From Thermobacillus xylanilyticus (GTDB lineage: Bacteria; Bacillota; Bacilli; Paenibacillales; Paenibacillaceae): a stretch of DNA of 42,017 nt. Under the pieces are notes generated by a model. That model was not told the origin of the DNA. It searched no databases and was given only the letters and a program-made list of their open reading frames with translations. This document shows positions 9,098 through 16,758 of the stretch, piece by piece. The stretch's first letter is position 1. Every line of letters starts with the position of its first letter. Where the stretch lies: positions 14,534 to 56,550 of the forward strand of contig NZ_CAJRAY010000042.1 of the NCBI RefSeq assembly GCF_907165215.1, given 5' to 3'. Both the position numbers and the translations under genes were made by a program.

Positions 9098-9403
9098 TTA
9101 CGAGAGCAGCGAGATGACCAGCAGCTCATACAGGACGAGCGGCAGAATCGTGTTGTAATACGGATTGAACGGCACGAACGGATTCCAGAACGCGCGGTAT
9201 CCCGGTGCGTCCAACTCCAGGTACAGGATGCAGCCTTCGTGATGGCGGATGATGCCGTCATAGACGCCGCCGTCCATCGTCTGCACCCGAACCATGCGGC
9301 CGGCGTACATGTCGCAAATCTCGCACAGCCGCTTCTTCATCGACCGCAAGGACTCGGCGGCGGTCGAATCCGCGCGGTAAATGACCTTCGGTTGCTTCTC
9401 CAT
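9098..9403 (-). CDS. Small conserved-type protein with an Sm-like beta segment
   Basis: This is a 101-residue protein of unknown function. The middle part (RMVRVQTMDGGVYDGIIRHHEGCILYLEL, about residues 35-64 with its flanks) has the strand pattern of a small Sm-like/YuzF-type barrel. The C terminus is hydrophobic with aromatic residues and Pro (FNPYYNTILPLVLYELLVI), possibly a surface or membrane contact. A GGGAGG Shine-Dalgarno sequence lies about 12 bases before ATG 9403, slightly far. The gene ends against the shared terminator. Its neighbour is a Cse60-like sporulation protein, so a spore-related role is possible but not shown. The coding call is reasonably safe; the fold suggestion is weak. 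Confidence 0.65.
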   Translation of the reverse strand: MEKQPKVIYRADSTAAESLRSMKKRLCEICDMYAGRMVRVQTMDGGVYDGIIRHHEGCILYLELDAPGYRAFWNPFVPFNPYYNTILPLVLYELLVISLLS

Positions 9404-9507
9404 GTGGTCCGAATGCCTCCCAACAGCAGTTATTTGCTGTCAAGATATGCATTCGCCCAGATCAAGGTGCAGGACACGGGATTCCCCGCGGCATCCCGCC
9501 GCCCGGC

Positions 9508-9696
9508 TCAGCCGTCCGTCCGATAGACGACCAGAATGGCGGTCCGCTGATGCTGCGCGCCATGGGCGCCGGTCTTCGTGTAGGAACCGTAGCAGACGTT
9601 GATGACCTGGTCTTCGCGCAGGGTGGCGAGAAAATCGTTCACTTTCTTCACGGCGTGCGATGATTCGGTGTCAAGAAACTCTTTCACTTGAATCAT
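9508..9696 (-). CDS. Cse60-like sporulation protein
   Basis: This 62-residue protein reads MIQVKEFLDTESSHAVKKVNDFLATL and ends in a strand segment, RTAILVVYRT. The pattern KVxEF.D...........NxFL..L.xDQVIxVxY....... matches the small sporulation protein Cse60 of Bacillus, which is made in the mother cell under sigma E; its biochemical role is unknown. ATG 9696 is preferred over ATG 9702 because the Shine-Dalgarno sequence AGGGGTGA (plus-strand 9703-9710) directly abuts 9702 but sits six bases from 9696. The family assignment is from memory of the pattern. Confidence 0.72.
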   Translation of the reverse strand: MIQVKEFLDTESSHAVKKVNDFLATLREDQVINVCYGSYTKTGAHGAQHQRTAILVVYRTDG

Positions 9697-9745
9697 GGCC
9701 ATTCACCCCTGACTTGAAATATGGCGCCTGCCGGCAAGCGACGGT

Positions 9746-10204
9746 TCAACGGTCGTCTGCATCGGCGGCGAACGTGCAGACGCTCCTTACGATCCGGGCG
9801 CGGTATCCGCCTTGCGGCGTACGGATCTCCACCGTGTCTCCGACCCGGGCCAGGAGCAGACTGCTGCCCATCGGCGACAGGCAGGAAATCCGGCTCCGGT
9901 CGACATCGGCTTCCTCCGGCAGCACGATCCGGTACGTCTCATCCGGCCCGCCGTCCTCGTACCGAAGCGTCACCTCGGAGCCGATGAGCACCGGCAAGTC
10001 CTCCAGATCCCGGACGATGCCGGCCAGAATGTCTTCGAGCTGTTTCTCGTACCTTTGCAGCGTCTCCATCAATTCCCGTTGTTCCGGGCGGGCTGCCGAC
10101 GGCGGCTGGCTGAACCATAGCATGCGGTTGTCGCCCAGGCAGGCAAGCTGGCGGCGCAATTCGGCTTCCAGTGCGCTGCCCGGCTTCATCATTCTATGGT
10201 TCAT
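9746..10204 (-). CDS. GreA/GreB family elongation-factor-like protein
   Basis: This 152-residue protein has a helical N-terminal part (about 1-70, with LMETLQRYEKQLEDILAGI) and a C-terminal GreA/GreB-type FKBP-like domain (about 72-143). The domain shows IGSEVTLRYED, then ETYRIVLPEEADVDRSRISCLSPMGSSLLLARVGDTVEI, which is the hallmark of the family (the usual form is ...ISxxSPLGxALLGxxxGD). It may bind RNA polymerase through the C-terminal domain, like Rnk or the secondary Gre homologues. The N terminus is shorter and less regular than the GreA coiled coil, so transcript-cleavage activity is doubtful. ATG 10204 has no good Shine-Dalgarno sequence and overlaps the end of a 23-codon frame (10194-10265), which suggests translational coupling. 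Confidence 0.8.
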   Translation of the reverse strand: MNHRMMKPGSALEAELRRQLACLGDNRMLWFSQPPSAARPEQRELMETLQRYEKQLEDILAGIVRDLEDLPVLIGSEVTLRYEDGGPDETYRIVLPEEADVDRSRISCLSPMGSSLLLARVGDTVEIRTPQGGYRARIVRSVCTFAADADDR

Positions 10205-10265
10205 GGAAGATAACGCCTGCCTTTCCGATCGGAATGTTCACCAGGATGGCGTACCGCTTGCTCAT
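10194..10265 (-). CDS. Possible 23-residue leader peptide upstream of the GreA-like gene
   Basis: This 23-codon frame begins MSKRYAILVNIPIGK and ends in TAG four codons inside the region of the GreA-like start. It has a strong Shine-Dalgarno sequence, GGAGGAG, ten bases before its ATG, whereas the downstream gene has none of its own. It could be a coupling leader peptide or a real small protein. An alternative 24-codon frame begins at the ATG touching the Shine-Dalgarno sequence and ends in an ATGA overlap with the GreA-like start. I do not recognise either peptide. Confidence 0.35.
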   Translation of the reverse strand: MSKRYAILVNIPIGKAGVIFHEP

Positions 10266-10290
10266 GGGCAATCATCTCCTCCGTTGATGT

Positions 10291-10328
10291 GAAAACAGAC
10301 CCCGCCTCGGGGGTCTACCCCTATCATA
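10291..10328 (-). promoter_or_regulatory. Possible promoter element and 5' stem-loop ahead of the minus-strand small genes
   Basis: On the minus strand TATGAT (10328-10323) resembles a -10 box, but no good -35 lies at the right distance (TTGAAT at 10355-10350 is 21 bases away). The predicted transcript would start close to a stem-loop, AGACCCC (10316-10310) with GGGGTCT (10303-10297), followed by GTTTTC. It may be a 5' stabilising hairpin or a weak attenuator. Confidence 0.35.
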
Positions 10329-10449
10329 CCACAAACAAAATGTATCCGCATTCAAAAGGGCTTGTCCCTCCCGCAGAACCGGCAACATAAAACATCCTTC
10401 CGGCGGACATCTTAAGCCTGATTGGCAGTTTCGTTCAGGGGGTGGCAAC

Positions 10450-11325
10450 ATGTTCAGACGAGTCAAGCCGGCCGTGCTGGTCTGGTCGGCTGCGGCCGTG
10501 CTGCTCGGCGTGTGGACGGGCCTGTCCCTGTCCGGTCCGGCGGGGAACCCGTCGGCTGCGGTGGCGGTGCTGGCGGATTCTCCGGCTTCCGCTTCCGCGG
10601 TTTCGTCCGGCGACCGCGCGTACCATTTCGGTTTCAAGAAGAGCCGGAACGGGCAGCCCGCATCGATCGACCAGGAAGGGTTCGCACCGCTGCTCGAGCG
10701 ATACGGCGCGGTATTTCGGGGCAGCCCGGAGGGCAAAAATTTGTATCTGACCTTCGACAACGGCTATGAGAACGGGTACACGGAAAAAATCCTCGACGTG
10801 CTGAAGGCGAAAAAGGTGCCGGCCTGCTTCTTCGTGACGGGCCATTATGTGAAAGATCAGCCGGATCTGCTGCGGCGCATGGTCCGGGAAGGACACATCA
10901 TCGGCAACCATTCGTGGTCGCATCCGGATTTCTCGACATTGCCGGATGCGAAGATCCGGGAAGAACTGGATCGGGTGGCGCGCGAGGTCGCAAGCGTGAC
11001 CGGCCAGAAGGAGATGCGCTATCTGCGTCCGCCGCGGGGCATCTTCAGTGAACGATCACTCCGCGTAAGCCAATCGCTCGGGTACACCAACGTGTTCTGG
11101 TCGATCGCCTACAAAGACTGGGACACCTCGGCGCAGCGCGGCGCCCGCCATGCGTATGACAGCGTCGTCGCGCAGCTTCATCCGGGCGCCATCATCCTGC
11201 TGCACAGCGTGTCGAAGGACAACGCCGAGGCGCTGGCCGCGATCATCGACGAAGCGCGCAGACAGGGGTACACCTTCCGCAGCCTGGATCATCTGTTGTC
11301 GCCGGTGCCGGACCTGCCGTTCTGA
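10450..11325 (+). CDS. pdaA: PdaA-type delta-lactam-forming polysaccharide deacetylase
   Basis: This 291-residue protein has an N-terminal hydrophobic segment (about 8-30, signal peptide or anchor) and a NodB-type deacetylase domain (about 95-280). In B. subtilis PdaA removes the N-acetyl group from muramic acid in spore cortex peptidoglycan, the step that leads to muramic delta-lactam needed for germination. Motif 1 reads TFDNGYENGYT with Asp103, the form typical of PdaA rather than the usual TFDDG. Motif 2 is GNHSWSHPD with His154 and His158, motif 3 is YLRPPRG, and LHPGAIILLHS near the end carries the late His motif. ATG 10450 follows GGGGGTGG. It is expected to be transcribed in the forespore, but I see no convincing sigma G promoter. 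Confidence 0.9.
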   Translation: MFRRVKPAVLVWSAAAVLLGVWTGLSLSGPAGNPSAAVAVLADSPASASAVSSGDRAYHFGFKKSRNGQPASIDQEGFAPLLERYGAVFRGSPEGKNLYLTFDNGYENGYTEKILDVLKAKKVPACFFVTGHYVKDQPDLLRRMVREGHIIGNHSWSHPDFSTLPDAKIREELDRVAREVASVTGQKEMRYLRPPRGIFSERSLRVSQSLGYTNVFWSIAYKDWDTSAQRGARHAYDSVVAQLHPGAIILLHSVSKDNAEALAAIIDEARRQGYTFRSLDHLLSPVPDLPF

Positions 11326-11404
11326 TCCCGCCTCTTGCATGGATGTCCACCCCGAAGCATAATGGGGAGGAAAGCGAATCCATGGGATGAGGACGGGATG
11401 CGAA

Positions 11405-12385
11405 ATGAAATACAGACCGCTCGGCAACACGGGCATGAACGTCAGCGAGATCAGCTTCGGGACGTGGGCGATCGGCGGCTCATGGGGAAGGACGGACGAT
11501 GCCGAATCGTTGAACGCGCTGGCGAGGGCGATCGACGCGGGCGTCAATTTCTTCGATACGGCGGATGTCTACGGCGACGGTCACGCCGAGGAACTGCTCG
11601 GCAAAGCGGTGAAAGGCCGGGACGACATCTACATCGCCACCAAGTTCTGCCGGGCTGCAGATATTCATGATCCCGCGGTCTACACGTACGAATCGGTGCG
11701 CAAGTTCTGCGAAGCGAGCCTGAAGCGGCTGGGCCGCGACCGGATCGACCTGTACCAGGTCCACTGTCCGCCGACGGACATCATCCGCCGCGGCGAAGTG
11801 TTCGGCGTGCTCGATCGTCTGCGTGAGGAAGGTCTGATCCGCGAATACGGCGTCAGCGTCGAATCGGTGGAAGAAGGACTGATCGCCCTGCAGTATCCGA
11901 ACGTGAAGGCGCTGCAGGTGATTTTCAACGTGTTCCGGCAGAAGCCGGCGGAGGAGCTGTTCCCGAAAGCTCACGCGCAAGGCGTCGGCATTCTCGCCCG
12001 GGTGTCGCTGGCGAGCGGGCTGCTCACCGGCAAATTCACCGAGCAGACGACGTTCGAGCCGGATGATCATCGCCGTTTCAACCGGAACGGCGAGGCGTTC
12101 AACGTCGGCGAGACGTTCGCCGGGCTGCCGTTCGAGACGGGCGTCCGGCTGAGCCGGGAGCTGGCCTGGATCGGCGAGGGCCGCGGCAGCATGGCGGCCG
12201 CCGCCATCCGGTGGATTCTCGACAATCCGCACATCAGCTGCGTCATCCCCGGCTTCAAGACGGTGTCCCAGGTCGAAGCGAACCTGGCGGCCGCGGACGT
12301 GCCGCCGTTCACGGAAGCGGAGCAGGCGCGGCTGCGCGAGTTCTATGAACTTCAGGTGCGGGAGCATATCCGCGGGCCTTATTGA
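11405..12385 (+). CDS. Aldo/keto reductase
   Basis: This 326-residue NADPH-dependent oxidoreductase has the (beta/alpha)8 fold and is close to the YccK/IolS group. It begins MKYRPLGNTGMNVSEISFGTW. Catalytic-tetrad positions are visible: Asp in FFDTADVYGDG with its Tyr, Lys in IATKFC, and His in YQVHCP. The C-terminal part carries GFKTVSQVEANLAA, the cofactor-binding region. The start is set at ATG 11405 because similarity begins there; an in-frame ATG at 11387 adds six unconvincing residues. The gene stands alone between pdaA and the convergent ltaS-like gene. Its natural substrate cannot be predicted. Confidence 0.9.
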   Translation: MKYRPLGNTGMNVSEISFGTWAIGGSWGRTDDAESLNALARAIDAGVNFFDTADVYGDGHAEELLGKAVKGRDDIYIATKFCRAADIHDPAVYTYESVRKFCEASLKRLGRDRIDLYQVHCPPTDIIRRGEVFGVLDRLREEGLIREYGVSVESVEEGLIALQYPNVKALQVIFNVFRQKPAEELFPKAHAQGVGILARVSLASGLLTGKFTEQTTFEPDDHRRFNRNGEAFNVGETFAGLPFETGVRLSRELAWIGEGRGSMAAAAIRWILDNPHISCVIPGFKTVSQVEANLAAADVPPFTEAEQARLREFYELQVREHIRGPY

Positions 12386-12413
12386 GGTTCCGCGGGCGGA
12401 ATAGGGGTTGGAC

Positions 12414-12448
12414 GAAGGAGCACGCTTGTCGGACAGGGGTGCTCCTTC
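12414..12448 (+). terminator. Possible stem-loop after the aldo/keto reductase gene
   Basis: GAAGGAGCA (12414-12422) pairs with TGCTCCTTC (12440-12448), and the C12423-G12439 pair extends the stem. There is no T-run afterwards, so termination activity is uncertain. Confidence 0.4.
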
Positions 12449-12474
12449 ATGCTGTGCAGCGAGGCAAGAAAGAA

Positions 12475-12517
12475 CCGGCAGACCGCATGCAGCAATCCTG
12501 TGCATGCAGTCTGCCGG
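12475..12517 (-). terminator. Terminator of the LTA synthase family gene
   Basis: CCGGCAGAC-C-GCATGCA pairs with TGCATGC-A-GTCTGCCGG across a nine-base loop. On the minus strand it is followed by TTCTTTCTT. It lies about 40 bases past the stop codon at 12559. Confidence 0.75.
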
Positions 12518-12558
12518 CACAGCGGAATCGGCGTTGCGGACCGGAGACGCGTGCCCGG

Positions 12559-14592
12559 TTACGATTCCGCCTCTTCACCCTCCGTCTCGTGTTCCGCCGC
12601 ATCATCCGCGTCCTCAACCGGCGGCGCGTCGTCTGGTTCGGTCTTTGCCGTTTTCTCCGTCTCCGCTTCGTCATCCGGCTCAGGCAGCATCGCTTGCGGC
12701 GCCTCATCCGGCGACCGCTCCGGCAGCTGACGGACGTAGCTGTGGGACAGCTGGAGCAGGCGGAGCGCCCGCTCGAACGCGTCTTCGGTGACGACGCTCT
12801 CGTCGCCCGGCTCCCCGGAGAGGGGATAGAGCGTGCCGTCCGCGTAGCCTTCGCCCGGGATGAAGAGCGACTTGCCGGTAATCAGCGTGCCGGAGGGCAG
12901 ATAGTACCGCTGCGGGAGCAGGTTGTCCTGCTCGACAAGCAGATTTTGCCCGAAGTGGATGTACCCGATCAGCGGGATGTCCATCAAGCCCGCAATCGTC
13001 GGCAGAATGTCGACCTGACCGCCGAGGCGGCCTTCGAACCGTTTCGGATAGAGCGCTCCGTCCGACAGCATGATGAGCGGCACGTTGATCATGTCGGCGT
13101 AGCCGTATTCGTGACCGATCAGTTCGGCAAGCAATTCCTGCTCGCGGTTGTTCAGCGAGTAGACCGGCAGGCCGACATGGTCGCCGTAGAGGACGATCAG
13201 GCTGTCCTGCCAGACGCCGCGCGCCTTCAGGTCGGCGATGAAGCGGCCGAGCGCTTCGTCCGCGTAGTGCTGCGCCTGCAGATAGTCGCCGACGAACGTG
13301 CCGCTGTATTTGTCCGACAGGTCGAGGCTGATCTTGTCCTTCGGCAAGGTGAACGGATGGTGCGCCGTCATCGAGACGACCTGCGCGTAGAACGGCTTGC
13401 CCTCCCGGTGCGCGCGCTCCAGTTCCTCGGCGGTCTTCCGGTAGAGCACGTCATCGGACGCGCCGAAGAACACCGCATCCTCCTTGCCGAAGAAGCGGTC
13501 GTCGTAATAGCGGTCCCAGCCGAGCGCGGCGTACAGTTCGGTGCGGTTCCAGAATTCCACGGTATTCGTATGGAACGTCATGGTCTCGTAGCCGCGCACC
13601 TTGAGCAGCCGGGGCAGGCTCGGCAGGCGGCGGTCCACATAGCGCATCGTGGCCGCTCCCTGCGGCGGGATGTAGAACGACGTGTTGACGACGTACTCCG
13701 CGTCCGACGTGTTGCCCTGGCCGACCATATGGTAGAAGTCCGGGAAGTAGAACCCTTGCCGCACGAGCGCGTTCAGGTTCGGCGTCACTTCCTGGCCTTC
13801 GACTTCAAGGCCGATCAGGAAGTTTTGCAGCGACTCCATCTGGATGACGATGAGGTTCTTGCCTTTGGCCCATCCCTGGTAAGGCGCGCGGACGGGGCGA
13901 TGGACGCCTTTCAGCTCGTCGATCGCGTCCTGGGTGATCTCCGACTTCTCGATCAGCTCGTACTCTTCGTCCGCGATCAGCGAGTAGGCTTCATAGTTGA
14001 GAATGCCCATCTCCGAGGCTTGCACGCGTTCGTTCATGCTCGCCGTATGCGGCAAAATATTCATGACGCAGATGACGACCGAAAGCGCGAAGATGAGCGT
14101 CATGACGCCGCGCCGTTCATTCGGCCGGTTGCAGATGCGCAGCAGCCGGTACCCGGCCCCGTGCTTCCGCCGGCCGTTGATCAGCAGATAGATGAACACG
14201 ACGATGTCGCTGAAGATGAACAGGAAGTACGGATCGATCAGCGAAAAGACGCTGTTCTTCACCGCCGTCACCTGATTGACCTGCTCCAGCGCGCGCCAGG
14301 TGACGATGACGCCGTAGTACTTGTAGTACATGATGACCGAGAAGAAGATTCCGGTGAGCGCCAGGTTGACGATCAGGTAGGCGGTCAATTTGCGTTTTGA
14401 CGAAAACCATTCAATCAGGCAGAATATGGCCCAGATAAACGGAATTTCAGAGATGAGCGGCGCCCAGAACGGCATGTCCTCGAAGATGACAAGCCATGCC
14501 AGGTAGCTCTTGAACAGCATGATGACGGAGAAAAAGATAAACGGCCGCGAACCGATAATGCGATATACCCGGTTTAGCAGAGCCGGTCTCAT
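12559..14592 (-). CDS. LTA synthase family membrane sulfatase-fold protein (LtaS/YfnI/YqgS-like)
   Basis: This 677-residue protein has about five N-terminal membrane helices (residues 10-195) and an extracellular sulfatase-fold domain (about 245-600). LtaS-type enzymes transfer glycerol phosphate from phosphatidylglycerol to build lipoteichoic acid on the outer face of the membrane. Visible motifs are IQMESLQNF near the start of the domain, GNTSDAEY with the probable nucleophile Thr295, FWNRTELYAALGWDRYYDD, and LYGDHVGLP near the metal site. The C terminus is an unusual tail of about 50 residues rich in Glu, Asp and Pro, likely disordered. ATG 14592 follows GAGGGGG; an upstream TTG at 14613 is rejected. 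Whether it is the main synthase, a primase or a paralogue is not decidable here. Confidence 0.9.
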   Translation of the reverse strand: MRPALLNRVYRIIGSRPFIFFSVIMLFKSYLAWLVIFEDMPFWAPLISEIPFIWAIFCLIEWFSSKRKLTAYLIVNLALTGIFFSVIMYYKYYGVIVTWRALEQVNQVTAVKNSVFSLIDPYFLFIFSDIVVFIYLLINGRRKHGAGYRLLRICNRPNERRGVMTLIFALSVVICVMNILPHTASMNERVQASEMGILNYEAYSLIADEEYELIEKSEITQDAIDELKGVHRPVRAPYQGWAKGKNLIVIQMESLQNFLIGLEVEGQEVTPNLNALVRQGFYFPDFYHMVGQGNTSDAEYVVNTSFYIPPQGAATMRYVDRRLPSLPRLLKVRGYETMTFHTNTVEFWNRTELYAALGWDRYYDDRFFGKEDAVFFGASDDVLYRKTAEELERAHREGKPFYAQVVSMTAHHPFTLPKDKISLDLSDKYSGTFVGDYLQAQHYADEALGRFIADLKARGVWQDSLIVLYGDHVGLPVYSLNNREQELLAELIGHEYGYADMINVPLIMLSDGALYPKRFEGRLGGQVDILPTIAGLMDIPLIGYIHFGQNLLVEQDNLLPQRYYLPSGTLITGKSLFIPGEGYADGTLYPLSGEPGDESVVTEDAFERALRLLQLSHSYVRQLPERSPDEAPQAMLPEPDDEAETEKTAKTEPDDAPPVEDADDAAEHETEGEEAES

Positions 14593-14837
14593 GCGGACAT
14601 TCCCCCTCGGCAAGACAACAAGCCGGTTACGAATGCGGCCGGCTTGCCATTGTTATCTCTCTATTTGATATAGACGTTTGCGATCGTATCAGGGTTGGCT
14701 CATCTTATTATGCTACGGCCGCAAACCGGTGTCAAAGGCGGTTGGCGTGCAGAACGCGCTTTTACGATTAAAATTTACACAGAAAAGGAAGGATTTTTCT
14801 TTCATTTTCGCAAAAACAAGCCAGGGAGTGGTGGGAA

Positions 14838-15551
14838 GTGGATTGGTTCAACCTGGGGTGGGGCGTTCTGTTCGGAATCGTCCAGTTTTCGTTGTTCCTT
14901 CTGTGTTACCGGCTGTTCGGCCGCATCGGCCTGTTCGCCTGGATCGGCGTCGCGACGGTACTCGCCAATCTGCAGGTCGTCAAGACGATCGAAATGCTCG
15001 GGCTTGTCATGACGCTGGGCAATATTACATACGCGTCCATCTATATGGCGACCGACCTGCTGAACGAGCGGCATGGCAGGGAAGAAGCGAGGCGCGCGGT
15101 CTGGTTCGGCTTTTTCTTCTTGTTCGCCTCCACCTTGGTCATGCAGCTTGCGCTCGTGTTCAAGCCGGATGCGTCCGGCCTGGACATGCAGGCGGCGATG
15201 GAGATGGTGTTCGGGCTGGCGCCCCGGGTGGCGGCCGGCAGCCTGTGCGCCTATCTCGTCAGCCAGGTGCTCGACGTGCAGTTGTTCAGCCGGCTGAAAC
15301 GGCGGTTCGCGGCGCGCGGACAGTTCTGGATCCGGATCCTCGGCAGCACGCTGGTCAGCCAGTTCGTCGACACGCTGGTGTTCTGCACGGTCGCGTTCGC
15401 GGGCGTTTTCGAGACGGCGGTCTGGATCGACATTCTCGTCACGACGTACCTCATCAAGTTCGTCGTCTCGGGAGCCGGGACGCCGGTGCTCTATATCGCG
15501 CGGAACTTCAAGGATGAGGAAGGGCTGTGGAGCCGGAAGGCGGCTGAGTAA
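14838..15551 (+). CDS. Queuosine precursor transporter family membrane protein (YhhQ/Vut_1)
   Basis: This is a 237-residue protein with about six membrane helices. The segment LANLQVVKTIEMLGLVMTLGNITYASIYMATDLLNERHGREEARRAV (split here only by reading) contains the family hallmark of ...TDLLNExxGxxxAR in the second-third helix region, and LVSQFVDTLVFCTVAF is the second signature. The family (PF02592) includes E. coli YhhQ, which imports queuosine precursors (preQ0/preQ1) for tRNA modification. GTG 14838 follows GGAGTGGTGGGA. I looked upstream for a preQ1 riboswitch and saw none. It is divergent from the ltaS-like gene. Confidence 0.85.
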   Translation: MDWFNLGWGVLFGIVQFSLFLLCYRLFGRIGLFAWIGVATVLANLQVVKTIEMLGLVMTLGNITYASIYMATDLLNERHGREEARRAVWFGFFFLFASTLVMQLALVFKPDASGLDMQAAMEMVFGLAPRVAAGSLCAYLVSQVLDVQLFSRLKRRFAARGQFWIRILGSTLVSQFVDTLVFCTVAFAGVFETAVWIDILVTTYLIKFVVSGAGTPVLYIARNFKDEEGLWSRKAAE

Positions 15552-15597
15552 ATCCGGCGCGCGTGCGGCATAATGAGGCAAAAAGGGGGCTTCTGCC

Positions 15598-16563
15598 GTG
15601 CGCGTGTACGAATGCGCCATTATCGGCGGCGGGATTGCGGGCCTGCAGGCGGCGATCCAGCTCGGCCGGTACCGGCATACGGTCGTGGTCGTGGATGCGG
15701 GAGACGGCCGGTCTTCGCTGTGCCGGGGCTATCACAATCTGCTCGGGTTTCCCGAAGGCGTGAGCGGGGAGACGCTGCGCCGCGCGGGGAGGGAGCAGGC
15801 GAGCCGGTACGGTGTAACGTTCATCGGCGGCGTCGCGACGGCGGTGCGGCGCGAGCCGGCCGGCGGCGGAACGGGCGGGCGTCCGGATGGGGACGGCCTG
15901 TTCGTCGTCTCGCTGGAGGGCGGCGCGGAAGTGCGCGCGCTCCGGCTGCTGATCGCGACCGGCGTGAAGGACCGGATTCCGGACTGGCCGGAGCTGAAGC
16001 AATGTCTCGGCATCACCGTCTTCATCTGTCCGGATTGCGACGGCTGGGAGACGATCGGCCGCCGCACGCTCGTGCTCGGCGCCGGCGACGCGGGCGCCCA
16101 TCTGGCGCTCGAGCTGACGCCGTGGACGCGCGACATCGTCTATGTGAACCATGAGCTTAAGGCCCTCGACCCGGCCGCGGCCGTCCGGCTTCGGGAAGCC
16201 GGCATCCCGATGATTGAGACGCCGGTTGCGAAGCTGCTGGCGGACGAGGGCCGTCTGCGCGGCGTCCGGCTGGCGGACGGCACGGAGCTGCAGGCGGAGC
16301 GCGCGTTCCTCGGGTTCGGCGGGAACGAGGTCCGCTCGTCGCTCGCGGCCATGCTCGGCGCGCGGCTGGCTTCAAGCCGCCATATCGAGGTCGATCCGCG
16401 CACGAAGCTGACGAGCGTCCCCCATGTGTGGGCGGCCGGCGACGTGACGGTGCACTCGGAGCAGACCGCGATCGCGATGGGGGACGGACTCCAGGCGGCC
16501 ATCTGGATGCACAAGAGCTTGACGCTGCGCGAGCCGCTGCCGCTGGCGCCGCGGGGATCTTGA
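15598..16563 (+). CDS. Thioredoxin-reductase-like FAD/NAD(P)-dependent oxidoreductase
   Basis: This 321-residue flavoprotein has an FAD-binding GGGIAGLQAA motif at the N terminus, a CxxC redox pair (CPDCDG, Cys144 and Cys147) in the NADPH domain, a second nucleotide motif at VLGAGDAGAHLA, and the C-terminal FAD signature VWAAGDVTVHSEQTAIAMGDGLQAA. This is the low-molecular-weight thioredoxin reductase layout. No thioredoxin or peroxiredoxin gene is adjacent, and the sequence is more divergent than a standard TrxB, so it may reduce another partner. Start GTG 15598 has the Shine-Dalgarno sequence AAGGGGG. Its terminator follows. Confidence 0.87.
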   Translation: MRVYECAIIGGGIAGLQAAIQLGRYRHTVVVVDAGDGRSSLCRGYHNLLGFPEGVSGETLRRAGREQASRYGVTFIGGVATAVRREPAGGGTGGRPDGDGLFVVSLEGGAEVRALRLLIATGVKDRIPDWPELKQCLGITVFICPDCDGWETIGRRTLVLGAGDAGAHLALELTPWTRDIVYVNHELKALDPAAAVRLREAGIPMIETPVAKLLADEGRLRGVRLADGTELQAERAFLGFGGNEVRSSLAAMLGARLASSRHIEVDPRTKLTSVPHVWAAGDVTVHSEQTAIAMGDGLQAAIWMHKSLTLREPLPLAPRGS

Positions 16564-16596
16564 ATAGAAGGCGGGGCAAGCCGACCGCCGTGAAAG

Positions 16597-16625
16597 GAGC
16601 CTCGGCCGAAGGGCCGGGGCTTTTT
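16597..16625 (+). terminator. Rho-independent terminator after the flavoprotein gene
   Basis: AGCCTCGGCC pairs with GGCCGGGGCT around a short GAAG-type loop, followed directly by TTTTT (16621-16625). It insulates the following regulator gene. Confidence 0.85.
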
Positions 16626-16652
16626 GGCATATCGTCAAATAGAAAGAACGGA

Positions 16653-16666
16653 TGAAAACGCACCCA
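16653..16666 (+). promoter_or_regulatory. cre-like site directly upstream of the gntR promoter
   Basis: TGAAAACGCACCCA matches the CcpA consensus TGWAANCGNTNWCA at all but two of its specified positions, and it abuts the -35 box at 16667. It may give carbon catabolite control of the cluster. The match is suggestive only. Confidence 0.3.
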
Positions 16667-16695
16667 TTGACACCTTTCCCGTTTCGGGTTATCCT
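16667..16695 (+). promoter_or_regulatory. Sigma A-type promoter of the gntR-atuA cluster
   Basis: A perfect TTGACA (16667-16672), a 17-base spacer and TATCCT (16690-16695). Transcription would start near 16702, immediately before the first operator-like repeat at 16706. Confidence 0.75.
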
Positions 16696-16705
16696 CTAGA
16701 TAAAA

Positions 16706-16728
16706 ATTGGTCCACCCAATTGACCAAT
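16706..16728. promoter_or_regulatory. Operator-like palindrome 1 (autoregulation of gntR)
   Basis: ATTGGTC-N9-GACCAAT is a perfect 7-9-7 inverted repeat with CACCCA following the left arm. It covers the predicted transcription start. The same ATTGGNYCACCCA core recurs at 17471 and 17503. Confidence 0.72.
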
Positions 16729-16758
16729 TTTCGGGGAAGGGCTGGAAAGAAACCGCTT

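Noticed and set aside
12382..14400. 672-codon plus-strand frame over the LTA synthase gene
   Set aside because: Antisense shadow; the minus strand carries the full sulfatase motifs and membrane helices.
14614..14837. preQ1 riboswitch before the queuosine-precursor transporter gene
   Set aside because: I could not find the conserved CUAG-type loop, the A-rich tail or the pseudoknot pattern of preQ1-I.
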